Notes: a model not told the origin generated them from the letters alone. A stretch of DNA of 64,000 nucleotides from CAVYWD01 sp963772225 (GCA_963772225.1 CAVYWD010000011.1:1449410-1513409), one strand, 5' to 3'; shown: positions 53,573-62,265, numbered from the stretch's first letter. A program made the numbers and translations.

Positions 53573-54415
53573 TCAGCCGCCCTGGGCCAGCTCGGCCATC
53601 GCGCGGATCTCCTCTTCGGACTCGCGGGCGAGCTGCTCGAGGCTCTGCGCCGATCCTCGGACGAGCGCCAGGGCCGAGGCGTCGTACTCCGGTGCGGGCA
53701 GCCCCGGGTCGGAGGCATAGCCCGAGCGCCGGGCCAGCACGTCCGCCACGTGCACCAGAGCGGCAAGGCCTTGGTCGCTCCCCGCGGGCGCGAGCGAGGG
53801 TTCGTGGTGATAGCGGGCCGCGTCCTTGACCGGCAGCGGCAGCCGCCAGCGCAGGGCGATCTCCTCGCCGACGTCGGCGTGGTCGATGCCCAGCGCCTCG
53901 CGCTCCGCGAAGACGCTCGCCAGGGCGACCTTCGGGACGGGCGCGTCCCCTTGCGCGAGGCAGGTGCCGATGACGAGCTTGCCCACGTCGTGGAGCAATC
54001 CCGCCGTATAGGCCAGGTCGGCTGGGGCGACGAGCGAGGCGCGCGCCAGGCGCTCGCAGTAGACGGCCGCCGCCACGCAGTGCGGCCAGAAGGCGCTGAC
54101 CTCCACCTCGTACCCAGGGATGACCCGGGGCAGCACCCTGCGGAACGAGGCGCTGGTGGCCACCTCGTACACGCGCCGGACGCCCATGCGCGCCACGGCG
54201 TCGCGGACGCCGGTGATCTCCCGGACGCCGCGGTAGTAGGCCGAGTTGGCCGCGCGCAAGAGGTTCGCCGTGAGGGCTGGATCGGGGCGGATCACGCGCT
54301 CGAAGTCCGCGGCGGTGGCGCGCTCGTCGCCCAGCAGAGCCGAGAGCCGAGCTGCCGCCTCCGGCAGCGTCGGGAGCGCGTCGATGTGCGCCATCAGGAC
54401 GTCACCGCTGATCAT
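53573..54415 (-). CDS. HDOD domain protein
   Basis: From ATG 54415 the protein has 280 residues; GAGGAGG just upstream of it supports this start, and the open frame up to 54640 lacks domain character. The HDOD domain spans about 1-210: IDALPTLPEAAARLSALLGD, RVIRPDPALTANLLRAANSA, YYRG, AYTAGLLHDVGKLVIG. The rest is a helical tail. HDOD proteins are non-catalytic HD-like signalling proteins that often pair with response regulators or chemotaxis-type proteins. It is divergent from the CheY-CheX set. A copy of its 3' end is fused to the gene at 51449-53146. Confidence 0.93.
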   Translation of the reverse strand: MISGDVLMAHIDALPTLPEAAARLSALLGDERATAADFERVIRPDPALTANLLRAANSAYYRGVREITGVRDAVARMGVRRVYEVATSASFRRVLPRVIPGYEVEVSAFWPHCVAAAVYCERLARASLVAPADLAYTAGLLHDVGKLVIGTCLAQGDAPVPKVALASVFAEREALGIDHADVGEEIALRWRLPLPVKDAARYHHEPSLAPAGSDQGLAALVHVADVLARRSGYASDPGLPAPEYDASALALVRGSAQSLEQLARESEEEIRAMAELAQGG

Positions 54416-54705
54416 TCCGGCCTCCTCGAGACGGCGCAGGCAGCTGACCCCACACGCGGGGCTGACTTCACACTCGGACTCTTCTGCAAAAGCCCCGCCC
54501 AGCCGCCACTCCAGTCGAGAAGGAGGGTTGCGGTCGAATCGCCTGCGTTCTGCCGGGGTCGACTCAGACCTGGCGGGCCCTCGCGACCCAGCGCCGGGCG
54601 CAAGAGAACGGCCCGATGTCGCGCGCTTCGACGGCGGCACCGGGATTGCGTCTGTGAAGGGCTCGTCGGATTCGAAATTCGACCTGCTGAGGAGAGGCGA
54701 AGGCG

Positions 54706-55098
54706 ATGACCCCGACGGCGGTGCTGATCGACGACTCCCGCACCACGCGCACGTGCCTCCGGGTCTACTTGACCGAGGTCGGGTTCCAGATCGCGGCCGA
54801 GGGCGAGCGCGGCGAGCACGCGCTGGATCTGTACGAGAAGCACCGGCCGACGCTGATCACCATCGACATCGTGATGCCCGGTATGGACGGCGTGACCGCG
54901 GCGCGCGAGCTGCTCAAGCGCCACCCCGACGCGAACGTGGTCATGTGCACGTCCATCAATACCCGCGACAAGATCCTCGCCTGCCACGAGGCGGGGGTGA
55001 GCCATTACCTGCTCAAACCGTTCGACGCTGCCAAGGTCCAGAGCGTCGCGAAGGGAATTCTCGCCAAGATGGCGGCCCGCGCCGCCTCGGGCACCTGA
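54706..55098 (+). CDS. CheY-like single-domain response regulator
   Basis: The protein has 130 residues, a stand-alone receiver domain. The acidic pair Asp9-Asp10, phospho-acceptor Asp54 (LITIDIVMPGMDG), Thr82/Ser83 and Lys104 (YLLKPF) are all present. The surface is the usual site for binding CheX/CheC phosphatases. It is the first gene of a set with the zinc ribbon, PilB-like ATPase and CheX. Confidence 0.97.
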   Translation: MTPTAVLIDDSRTTRTCLRVYLTEVGFQIAAEGERGEHALDLYEKHRPTLITIDIVMPGMDGVTAARELLKRHPDANVVMCTSINTRDKILACHEAGVSHYLLKPFDAAKVQSVAKGILAKMAARAASGT

Positions 55099-55131
55099 GG
55101 TCTCGACCTGAAGCCCCAAGGAGTCGGCGCC

Positions 55132-55557
55132 ATGGAATGCGTGCGATGTTTCAGCCCCAACGAGCAGCACCGCCGCTTCTGTGGCCACTGCGGCGCGCCG
55201 CTGTCGAGCGTCTGTCCGAGGTGCAGCTTCATCAACCGCGTGGTCGATAAGTTCTGCGGCGGCTGCGGCGAAGGCCTCGCCGCCCACTTCCAGGCCGCCG
55301 AGCCGCGCGTCGCGGCGCAACCCGCTCAGCCGGCGCCGCTCCCGCGCCAGGCGACCGGCGCACCCGCAACCCCTCCCATTCCTGCCGTGCGACGCGTCCC
55401 GGCCGCCGCGCCCGGCGCGCCGCCCGCCACCCGCGGCCCGGAGTCGCTGTCCAAGCAGGACCTGACGGACCTGCTCAAACCGGCGCCCGCGCCCACCACC
55501 CCTTCCCTTCCGCAGAAGGTCTCGCAGGACGACCTCGACAACCTGTTCGCGAAGTAG
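55132..55557 (+). CDS. Double zinc-ribbon protein
   Basis: The protein has 141 residues. Two zinc-ribbon units, CVRC with CGHC (3-20) and CPRC with CGGC (28-49), are followed by a Pro/Ala-rich linker. A repeated amphipathic motif comes next, LSKQDLTDLLKP (about 105) and VSQDDLDNLFAK (C-terminus). The two DL-x-LL motifs look like short binding peptides for a partner, perhaps the PilB-like ATPase whose start is 3 bases after this stop. No named family beyond zinc ribbon (DZR-like). Confidence 0.85.
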   Translation: MECVRCFSPNEQHRRFCGHCGAPLSSVCPRCSFINRVVDKFCGGCGEGLAAHFQAAEPRVAAQPAQPAPLPRQATGAPATPPIPAVRRVPAAAPGAPPATRGPESLSKQDLTDLLKPAPAPTTPSLPQKVSQDDLDNLFAK

Positions 55558-55560
55558 CCC

Positions 55561-57216
55561 ATGGCCACCCCGACTGCCCCGGAGCGCCCCCACGCCGGCG
55601 CGCCGCCCGCCCGGCCTGCCCGCCCCCCGGCGCGGCGCGAGCTGGCCTTGGCACTGCTCCGCCAGGCCGACGAGCCGGCGCCGGCGGCCCTGCGCGCGGC
55701 CGGGTTCGGCGACCTGTCCGAGGTGGCGCAGTTCGTCGCCGACAGCCTCAACTTGCCGCGTATGAACCTCGACGGGGTGGAGCTCTCGGTAGAGCTCGCC
55801 AAGCTCATCCCCCGCTCCATGGCCGAGCGCAAGCGGCTCGTCCCGGTGTTCGCCATGGAGAGCGAGGTCACGCTGGCGACCCCGGACCCCGCTCGCCCCG
55901 AGATCTTCGAATGGATCGCCCGGGAGCTCAAGCGCTCGGTCATTACCGTGGTGTCGACGCGCCCGGAGATCGACCGGGCTATCAAGCGCCTCTACGACTC
56001 CTTGGAAGTCGTGGAGGAGACGGAAGAGGAAGACGACGAGGAGCTCTCCGCCGAGGTGGTGCAGGAGGCGACGGGGGTGGTCGACCGGATGATCACCCGA
56101 GCGGTGGAGCTTCGGGCCTCCGACATCCACCTGGAAGCGGGCGAGCTCGAGTCCACCCTGCGCTTTCGCGTGGACGGGATGCTGCGGGTCGCCGACTGCT
56201 TCCCCTCGGCGCTCCACCCTGCGCTGGTGTCGCGCATCAAGGTTCTGGCCCAGCTGGACATCTCCGAGCGGCAGGCCCCGCAGGACGGGCGCATCAAGCT
56301 GCGCCGGGCGCACCGGGGCGACATCGACCTGCGGGTGTCCATCCTGCCGACCTACTACGGCGAGAAGGTCTGCTGCCGCATCCTCGACAACAGCCGGGCC
56401 TCGCTCTCGCTGGACGAGTTGGGCTTCGAGCCCGAGCAGCTCTCCATCTTCGAGCGGATGATCCGCGCGCCCTACGGCATGCTGCTCGTCACCGGCCCGA
56501 CCGGCAGCGGCAAGAGCACCACACTCTACGGCGCCCTGAACGCGGTGCGCAGCCCGGAGAACAACGTGGTCTCGGTGGAGGACCCGGTGGAGTACCAGCT
56601 GCCGGGCATCAACCAGGTGCAGGTCAACCCGAAGCGCGGGCTCACCTTCGCCGGCGCGCTGCGCTCCATCCTGCGCCAGGACCCGAACATCATCTTGGTC
56701 GGAGAGATCCGCGACCAGGAGACCGGGATCATCGCCGCCGAGGCGGCGCTCACCGGGCACCTGGTGATGAGCTCGCTGCACACGAACGACGCGCCCAGCG
56801 CCATCACGCGCCTGACCGAGATGGGTGTCGAGCCCTACCTCGTCGCGCCCTCGCTCGTCGGGGTCATCGCCCAGCGGCTGGTGCGCAAGGTCTGCGGGAG
56901 CTGCGCCGAGTCGTACGCGCCGACCGCGAGCGAGCTGCAGTCGCTGGGGCTCGCCGAGCTCCCCAGCTCGGTCCGCTTCCGCCGCGGGCGGGGCTGCGAC
57001 GCCTGCCAGAACACAGGCCACAGCGGGCGAACCGCCATCCGAGAGTTCCTGGAGGTGACCGATCCGCTCAAAGCGAAGATCGGGCAGGGGGCGACCGCAG
57101 AAGATCTGCGCGCCGAGGCGATCGCTCGGGGCTTCAAGAGCATGCGATTCCAGGCCCTGCGCAGGCTCATTGCAGGCGAGACCACCACTCAAGAGGTGCT
57201 GCGCGCCACGCGCTAG
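55561..57216 (+). CDS. PilB/GspE-type secretion ATPase
   Basis: The protein has 551 residues. An N-terminal MshEN/GspE_N-like domain (about 25-145) is followed by the ATPase: Walker A TGPTGSGKSTTLYGAL (about 311-326), Asp box VVSVEDPVEYQLPGINQVQV, Walker B ILVGEIRDQETG (about 379), and His box SSLHTNDAPSAITRL. A C-terminal zinc tetracysteine (CGSC, CDAC) is present, typical of PilB/GspE. No pilin, platform or secretin gene is next to it, so it may energise an assembly encoded elsewhere or a regulatory version of the system. It is translationally close to the zinc-ribbon gene. Confidence 0.96.
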   Translation: MATPTAPERPHAGAPPARPARPPARRELALALLRQADEPAPAALRAAGFGDLSEVAQFVADSLNLPRMNLDGVELSVELAKLIPRSMAERKRLVPVFAMESEVTLATPDPARPEIFEWIARELKRSVITVVSTRPEIDRAIKRLYDSLEVVEETEEEDDEELSAEVVQEATGVVDRMITRAVELRASDIHLEAGELESTLRFRVDGMLRVADCFPSALHPALVSRIKVLAQLDISERQAPQDGRIKLRRAHRGDIDLRVSILPTYYGEKVCCRILDNSRASLSLDELGFEPEQLSIFERMIRAPYGMLLVTGPTGSGKSTTLYGALNAVRSPENNVVSVEDPVEYQLPGINQVQVNPKRGLTFAGALRSILRQDPNIILVGEIRDQETGIIAAEAALTGHLVMSSLHTNDAPSAITRLTEMGVEPYLVAPSLVGVIAQRLVRKVCGSCAESYAPTASELQSLGLAELPSSVRFRRGRGCDACQNTGHSGRTAIREFLEVTDPLKAKIGQGATAEDLRAEAIARGFKSMRFQALRRLIAGETTTQEVLRATR

Positions 57217-57232
57217 GGCACGCATTCCGAAG

Positions 57233-57706
57233 ATGGCCGCGCCGCTTACCGCCGAGGTCGTCAACGCCTTCCTCCAGCCCGCGCTGGAGGTCATCCGGCG
57301 CTGCGTCCAAGGAGAGACCGGGTTCGAGCGTCTGGAGCTGAGCTCGGAGCTCTTGCCCCCTCCGGTGATCACCGTGGCCATCCAGATCCGCGGGCAGCTG
57401 GAGGGGCCGGTCTACTGGACGTTCGAGCGCCCGGTGGCGCTGAAGGTGGCGAGCTCCTTGATGGGCTCGCGCGCCGAGCCCGACCTGAGCTCGCCCGAGT
57501 GCGCCGACGCCATCGCCGAGCTCGCGAACATCATCGCCGGCAACGCCACCGGCGCCCTGCTCGAGGCGGGCTACGCGGTGGAGGTGTCGCTGCCCAAGAC
57601 CCAGGTCTCGCAGGTGCCGGCCGCCTTCCGCGAGAAGCTGCCCAACCTGGTTTTGTCCACGCCGTTGGGAAAGGTGCGCATCGCCTTCGGCCTCAAGGCC
57701 ACCTGA
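57233..57706 (+). CDS. CheX-like CheY phosphatase
   Basis: From ATG 57233 the protein has 157 residues. The CheC/CheX active-site motif is visible in ADAIAELANIIAGNATGAL (the E-x2-N pair, near residues 97-104), and the fold fits CheX: ITVAIQIRGQLEGPVYWTF before it and a C-terminal strand after it. CheX dephosphorylates CheY-P. Pairing with the CheY-like protein of this cluster is the obvious prediction. It is 16 bases after the secretion ATPase. Confidence 0.9.
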   Translation: MAAPLTAEVVNAFLQPALEVIRRCVQGETGFERLELSSELLPPPVITVAIQIRGQLEGPVYWTFERPVALKVASSLMGSRAEPDLSSPECADAIAELANIIAGNATGALLEAGYAVEVSLPKTQVSQVPAAFREKLPNLVLSTPLGKVRIAFGLKAT

Positions 57707-57736
57707 GCGCAGCGCCGGCACCAACCAGCCGGCCGA

Positions 57737-59305
57737 TCAGCGCCGGTGCATCGTCTCCAGGGCGTGCACCAGCACTCGCGGGTCGTACTGGCCCTTGTAG
57801 ACAGGGGGCGGCCGCCTGTCCAGCTTCAGCAGGCCGGCGACGGCCTCCCAGGCGGTCCGAACCGAGTATTCAACGGTGAAGACCACGTCGTCCGGGACCT
57901 CGGCGAATTGGCCGATGAAGGCGAGGTTGGTGGAGCCGTTCGGGATGACCTCCGGGCGGTCGCCCCGCTTTCGGCTCAGGAACATGCTGGTGATGTAGGG
58001 CATCATGCACGGGATGACGATGGCCGAGTCCAGGATGGCCTCGCGCTGCGAGTCGAGCTTGAGGTGGCCCAGGAGCTCCTGGAGGATCTCGCGACCCGTG
58101 CACTCGGACATCTTCTTTTGAACGTGGTTGCCGACCTTGTCCGGGAAGAGCCCGTAGCCCCACCACACGAAGGTGTCCGCCGGCTGCGCTCGGTAATGCG
58201 GTTGGTGATTCAGCGCGATGGTCAAAAGCCAATTCGACGCCTTGAAGGTGATGAGCCCGCCCTTCCCCGCCGGGCTGCCGCTGAACTCCTCCATGAGCTT
58301 GAAGAACGTCGGGTTCCGGGTGGTGACGGTAAAGGATTCCCACTTGGAGTCCGGAATGGATTGATTGAACGCCGCCGGGTTTCCGAACTCCGGCCGCTTT
58401 TCAGCGAGGGTCTCCCAGAGCCGCCAGGAGCCGGCCGAGCGAGAGGGGTCCATGAGCGGCGCGGCATCCGTCGAGCCGAGGGTGGAGTTCGCGGTCATCG
58501 AGCCGTTCGTGACGAAGACGAAATCCTTGGCGCCGACCTCGATCTCCTCCGGGCGGCCGCCCCGATTCAGGTGAATCCGAGACACCGTGACCTCCCGCCC
58601 CTGAGCGAAGGAGAGGTCGGTGACGCGGGCGTTCAGATGGAGGTTGACGCCGCGCTCGGCGAGCCACGCCAGCAGGGGGCGCACGACGGAGTCGTATTGG
58701 TTGTAGCGCGTCCGGTAGATCCCCGACATGGTGTCGAAAGTCGGGAACAAATGGATGAATCGATTGAGGTACCGGCGAAATTCGATGGCGCTATGCCAAG
58801 GATTGAAGGCGAACGTGGTGCACCACATGTACCAGAAGTTCGTCGTGAAGAAATGGGGGCTGAAGCAGTCGGTGATGCGCTTGCCGTCGAGCAAACGCTC
58901 GGGCATCGCGGCGCACTTGACCAGCTCGAGCCGATCGCGCTCAGAAAAGCCCATGGAATGGAATTCGGCAATCTTGCCGTTTTCGTCGACCAGCCGGGCA
59001 TGGTCGTTCCAGCTGAAATCCTCGTGAAACTCGAAGGTGTCCTGCGTCACCGACTTCTTCGGGTCGTCGAGCGAGGGGATCGACCCGAAAAGGTCGTAGG
59101 TGCACCGGAACTGGAGCTCGAACATGCGGCCGCCGCGCATGGTGTAGCCTGCCTCGGGGCTTCCGCTGGCATCGAGGCTGCCACCCTTGCGGTTCTCTTC
59201 CTCGAAGACGTAGATGTCGGAGCCGGCGAAACCGCCTTCACGGACCAAGAAGGCGGCCGCGGAAAGACCCGCGATGCCGCTTCCGACCAAATATGCCTTT
59301 GCCAT
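57737..59305 (-). CDS. ohyA: Oleate hydratase (fatty acid hydratase, MCRA family)
   Basis: The protein has 522 residues. The FAD-binding start AYLVGSGIAGLSAAAFLV and the family segments GGSLDASGSPEAGYTMRGGR, then FSWNDHARL, and CTTFAFNPWHSAIEFRRYLN are typical of the MCRA/OhyA family. It adds water to the cis-9 double bond of oleate and related acids and needs FAD. AAGGAG precedes the start. Monocistronic; the neighbour is kinase 3. Confidence 0.93.
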   Translation of the reverse strand: MAKAYLVGSGIAGLSAAAFLVREGGFAGSDIYVFEEENRKGGSLDASGSPEAGYTMRGGRMFELQFRCTYDLFGSIPSLDDPKKSVTQDTFEFHEDFSWNDHARLVDENGKIAEFHSMGFSERDRLELVKCAAMPERLLDGKRITDCFSPHFFTTNFWYMWCTTFAFNPWHSAIEFRRYLNRFIHLFPTFDTMSGIYRTRYNQYDSVVRPLLAWLAERGVNLHLNARVTDLSFAQGREVTVSRIHLNRGGRPEEIEVGAKDFVFVTNGSMTANSTLGSTDAAPLMDPSRSAGSWRLWETLAEKRPEFGNPAAFNQSIPDSKWESFTVTTRNPTFFKLMEEFSGSPAGKGGLITFKASNWLLTIALNHQPHYRAQPADTFVWWGYGLFPDKVGNHVQKKMSECTGREILQELLGHLKLDSQREAILDSAIVIPCMMPYITSMFLSRKRGDRPEVIPNGSTNLAFIGQFAEVPDDVVFTVEYSVRTAWEAVAGLLKLDRRPPPVYKGQYDPRVLVHALETMHRR

Positions 59306-59396
59306 TGGTTTGTCGTCTCCTTCGGCGAGTCGATTCGGCGTCTACATGAGGGCCGCTCGCGTTTTCGCAGTGGAGGCGAGGGGCGCCCAATTCGGG

Positions 59397-61148
59397 TCAA
59401 GGCTCGCGTCTTGCTCCGGCGCTTCGGGAGAGAGCGGACTTCAAGGCTCCTCGCGCCGCACGATGAGCTGCGCGGCCCGGTCCAAACCCGGCCGCTTGAG
59501 CTCCACCCTCATCGTCGCCTCGTCGAGGGAGATGCGCGCGGGAGTCCGGCCCTTCGACAATCCGTTCACGTATGCGATGGCCCAGGGGTCGCTTCGGATT
59601 CTCCAGGGCTCCCTCGGAGAGCACCAGGCGAATCCTGAGCGGCGAGCCCTGGCAAGCGACGTCGACGACGCCCGAGCGACCGCGGACTTGGAGGGGGCTC
59701 TGCGCCTGCGCGCCATCGAGCCAGACCTCGCCCGACGGCAGAGGGCGCACCCAGAGGATCACGCGCGCCGCGGCCGGCGCGTCGGTCGCGGCGCGGGGGT
59801 CGGCGCTTGGCACGGCTTCCCGGCGCGGAGGCCGGCTGACCTCGGCGTCGGCCGTAGCGCGCTTCGGCCTTTCCGGCCGGGGCTCGGCGGCGCCCGAGCC
59901 CTCGGCGCGGGAAGGCTCCGGAGCCGGAGGCAGGGGCGTGCCAGCGTCCTCGGTCCGAGGCTCGGCCGCGACCGACGGCTCGGGGATGGCGGCGAGCTGG
60001 TCGGTCGGCGCGATGCCAGCGCCCGGGGCGCGAAGGCTGCGCAGCAGCAGAGAAACACCGAGGCCCGCCGCGAGCGCCAAGCCCAGGAGCGGCGCCAGGC
60101 GCCACAGCGTGGGCCGCCCGATGGGCTGGGCCGGCATCTCGTCCGCCGGCTCGGCGGCGTCGCTCGAGGCCTCTCGGCGAGGGTTGCGCCAAGCCGCCTC
60201 GGTCACCGGCGGAGCGAGCGGAGCCGTCGAGGCGCGTTGGCCTTCTTGGAAGAGGCGCTCGATGAACGGCCCCAGTTCCTCGCGTGGCGCGGGCAGCAAT
60301 CCACGTGCGTGGGCGAGCTCGTCCCTCATCTCGCCCGCATCGGCGTACCGGTCGGCGGGGCGCTTGGCGAGCGCGCGCGCGGTGATGCCGTCGAACGGAG
60401 CCAGCGAGGGGGCCGTTGCCGAAGGCGGCGGCGGGTCGACCTTCTGGATGGCGTCCAGGGACAGGACCACGCTGCTGCGCACGAACGGGTTCTCTCCCGT
60501 CAGGCACTCGTAGAGGACGATGCCCAGCGAGAAAATGTCCGATCGCCGATCGACCGCGGAGCAGGCCGACTGCTCGGGGGACATGTACTGAAACTTGCCC
60601 TTGATGGCGCCGGTCTCGGTCCGCCCGGTGCTGCGGGCGCTTTTGGCGATCCCGAAGTCGATGAGCTTGACCTCGCCCTGGTAGGAGACGAGGAGGTTGT
60701 GCGGGGAGACGTCGCGGTGGACGATCTCCAGGGAGCGGCCGGAGTCGTCCGCCAGCTTGTGGGCGTAACCGAGAGCGTCGGCGGCGCGCTCGGCGATCTG
60801 CGCGGCGAGGCCGGGCTCCATTCGCTGGCGCGCCTGGCGCAGGCGCACCAGGGTCTCCGCCAGGCTCCTGCCGTGGACGTACTCCATGGCCAGGTAGAGC
60901 GAGCCGTCGTCGGCCCGGCCGAGGTCCAGGATCCGCACGAGGGACGGGTGGTCGAAGCGCGCCTGCAGCCGCGCCTCTTCCAGGAACTGATCCAGGTGCT
61001 CCGGGTCGCCGGCGTGCTCATCGAGCATTCGCTTGACGACCACCGATCCGTCGCCGCCCCGCGGGTGCGCCAGGAACACCTCTCCCATTCCGCCCGAAGC
61101 GATGCGCTCCAGGAGGACGTATTTGCCGTAAGGCGTGCCGAGGGGCAT
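59397..61148 (-). CDS. Ser/Thr protein kinase 3, frameshifted near the C-terminus
   Basis: From ATG 61148 the protein has 583 residues. The kinase domain (about 8-280) has ASGGMGEVFLAHPRG, VVVKRML, HRDVSPHN, DFG and MSPEQSACS. A TM helix (LAPLLGLALAAGLGVSLLLR, about 345-365) follows a Pro/Ala linker. The encoded end after LRIRLVLSEG (ALENPKRPLGHRIR and on) is unlike any domain. In the next frame, starting near 59606, the segment RSDPWAIAYVNGLSKGRTPA, ending at 59441 in VRREEP, is the same C-terminal domain as in kinase 1. So one base is missing or added near 59600-59615, and the natural end is 59441. Either the gene is recently damaged or this is a sequence error. Confidence 0.9.
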   Translation of the reverse strand: MPLGTPYGKYVLLERIASGGMGEVFLAHPRGGDGSVVVKRMLDEHAGDPEHLDQFLEEARLQARFDHPSLVRILDLGRADDGSLYLAMEYVHGRSLAETLVRLRQARQRMEPGLAAQIAERAADALGYAHKLADDSGRSLEIVHRDVSPHNLLVSYQGEVKLIDFGIAKSARSTGRTETGAIKGKFQYMSPEQSACSAVDRRSDIFSLGIVLYECLTGENPFVRSSVVLSLDAIQKVDPPPPSATAPSLAPFDGITARALAKRPADRYADAGEMRDELAHARGLLPAPREELGPFIERLFQEGQRASTAPLAPPVTEAAWRNPRREASSDAAEPADEMPAQPIGRPTLWRLAPLLGLALAAGLGVSLLLRSLRAPGAGIAPTDQLAAIPEPSVAAEPRTEDAGTPLPPAPEPSRAEGSGAAEPRPERPKRATADAEVSRPPRREAVPSADPRAATDAPAAARVILWVRPLPSGEVWLDGAQAQSPLQVRGRSGVVDVACQGSPLRIRLVLSEGALENPKRPLGHRIRERIVEGPDSRAHLPRRGDDEGGAQAAGFGPGRAAHRAARGALKSALSRSAGARREP

Positions 61149-61260
61149 GAGCGAGCTCGAGGCGAGGCCTGAGGTTAGAGTGACTAGCCCGCGCCGCGAG
61201 GAAGTCAAGCCCGAGGCCCCCGCGCGTCCTTTGCTCGCGTCGCGCGGGGGCAGCCGGTGC

Positions 61261-61551
61261 CTATTGGTTCGTCTTCTTCGCTTGCTCGATGAGCTCTTTC
61301 ACCTTCTGGCCTCCCTTGTGCCCGATGCTCGAATAGAACTCGGCGCCGCGCTCGGCCTTCACGCGCTGGCCTCCCTTGCGGCCTATCTCCTCGTAGAACT
61401 CGTGGCCGCGCTTCCGGGCCACCGTGTCTCCGCCCTTCTTTCCGATGTTGCTGAAGAACTCCGAGCCGCGCTCGCTGGCGACCTTTTCGCCGCCGCGGCG
61501 CCCGGCTTCCTCCACGGTCATCGGACGCTTGGGCTTCTCCTCTTCGGACAT
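61261..61551 (-). CDS. KGG-repeat stress-type protein (96 aa), LEA-like
   Basis: From ATG 61551 the protein has 96 residues, hydrophilic, without TM or Cys. It contains three or four GRKGG/GKKGG units: EEAGRRGGEKVASERGSEFF, SNIGKKGGDTVARKRGHEFY and EEIGRKGGQRVKAERGAEFY. These are the roughly 20-residue units of the LEA group 1/KGG family (PF10685), associated with desiccation tolerance. It is the third gene of the KGG operon. Function in the cell is inferred from the family only. Confidence 0.88.
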   Translation of the reverse strand: MSEEEKPKRPMTVEEAGRRGGEKVASERGSEFFSNIGKKGGDTVARKRGHEFYEEIGRKGGQRVKAERGAEFYSSIGHKGGQKVKELIEQAKKTNQ

Positions 61552-61600
61552 GCTCCCCTCCCTCAGGTGCCCTTTCGCCCGGGCCCGACCAGCACCTCCG

Positions 61601-61780
61601 TCACGCGGACGGGTGCCCCTTCTTCCCGCTCTCAATCAGCTCGCGCACGCGCTGGCCGCCCTTCTTCCCGATCTCCTCGAAGAAGCGCGGGCCTCGCTCC
61701 TGGCGCAGCACTTCGCCGCCCTTCTTGCCGGCTTCGCGGACCGTCATCTCGGTCTGGCTGCCGGCCTTCTTGCGCGCCAT
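61601..61780 (-). CDS. KGG-repeat stress-type protein (59 aa), LEA-like
   Basis: From ATG 61780, after GGAGGGGG, the protein has 59 residues. Two repeat units: MTVREAGKKGGEVLRQERGP and FFEEIGKKGGQRVRELIESG. It is the shortest of three tandem paralogues. Confidence 0.85.
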   Translation of the reverse strand: MARKKAGSQTEMTVREAGKKGGEVLRQERGPRFFEEIGKKGGQRVRELIESGKKGHPSA

Positions 61781-61832
61781 CGCCCCCTCCGCCACGACCT
61801 GATGGCCTCACCCGAACCGACCGCCTCTGCCC

Positions 61833-62231
61833 CTAGGTCTTGTCGGAGCCCCCCTCGTCTTCCTTGGGCGGCATCCGCGCGGCGCGCTTGCCCTCTTCGA
61901 TCAGCTCGCGAACCTTTTGGCCGCCCTTCTTGCCGATCTCCTCGTAAAAGGGCGCGCCGCGCTCCGCCTTCACCGCCTCGCCGCCCTTCTTGCCTATCTG
62001 CTCGTAGAAGGAGGCGCCGCGCTCCGCCTTGACGGTCTCGCCGCCCTTCTTGCCGATCTCCTCGTAGAACTCGCGGCCCCGCTCCGCCTTGACGGTCTCG
62101 CCGCCCTTTTTGCCAATCTCCTCGTAGAACTCGCGGCCCCGCTCATCGCGGACCGTCTCGCCGCCTTTGCGGCCGGCCTCCGCGACCGTCATGCTGCCCT
62201 TGTTGCCGCCCTTCTCCTTGCTCTCCGCCAT
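61833..62231 (-). CDS. KGG-repeat stress-type protein (132 aa), LEA-like
   Basis: The protein has 132 residues with five repeat units: VAEAGRKGGETVRDERGREF, YEEIGKKGGETVKAERGREF (then a near-identical second copy), YEQIGKKGGEAVKAERGAPF and a last YEEIGKKGGQKVRELIEEGK. The DNA itself is a tandem array of 60-base units. It is the first KGG gene and lies 34 bases after the ATP-grasp gene on the same strand. The copies share their last unit with the other two proteins, so all three probably arose by local duplication. Confidence 0.9.
   Translation of the reverse strand: MAESKEKGGNKGSMTVAEAGRKGGETVRDERGREFYEEIGKKGGETVKAERGREFYEEIGKKGGETVKAERGASFYEQIGKKGGEAVKAERGAPFYEEIGKKGGQKVRELIEEGKRAARMPPKEDEGGSDKT
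61915..62160 (-). repeat. Tandem 60-base repeats in the first KGG gene
   Basis: Four consecutive 60-base units encode the 20-residue KGG repeat. On the plus strand the sequence GCCGCCCTTCTTGCCGATCT recurs with period 60 and few changes. Such arrays expand and shrink easily by slippage or recombination. Confidence 0.85.
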
Positions 62232-62265
62232 TGTCGCCTCCCCGCTTTTCTGGGTTCGCGAACCC

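Noticed and set aside
57746..59638. 630-residue plus-strand frame opposite oleate hydratase
   Set aside because: The opposite strand holds a full-length oleate hydratase with conserved motifs.
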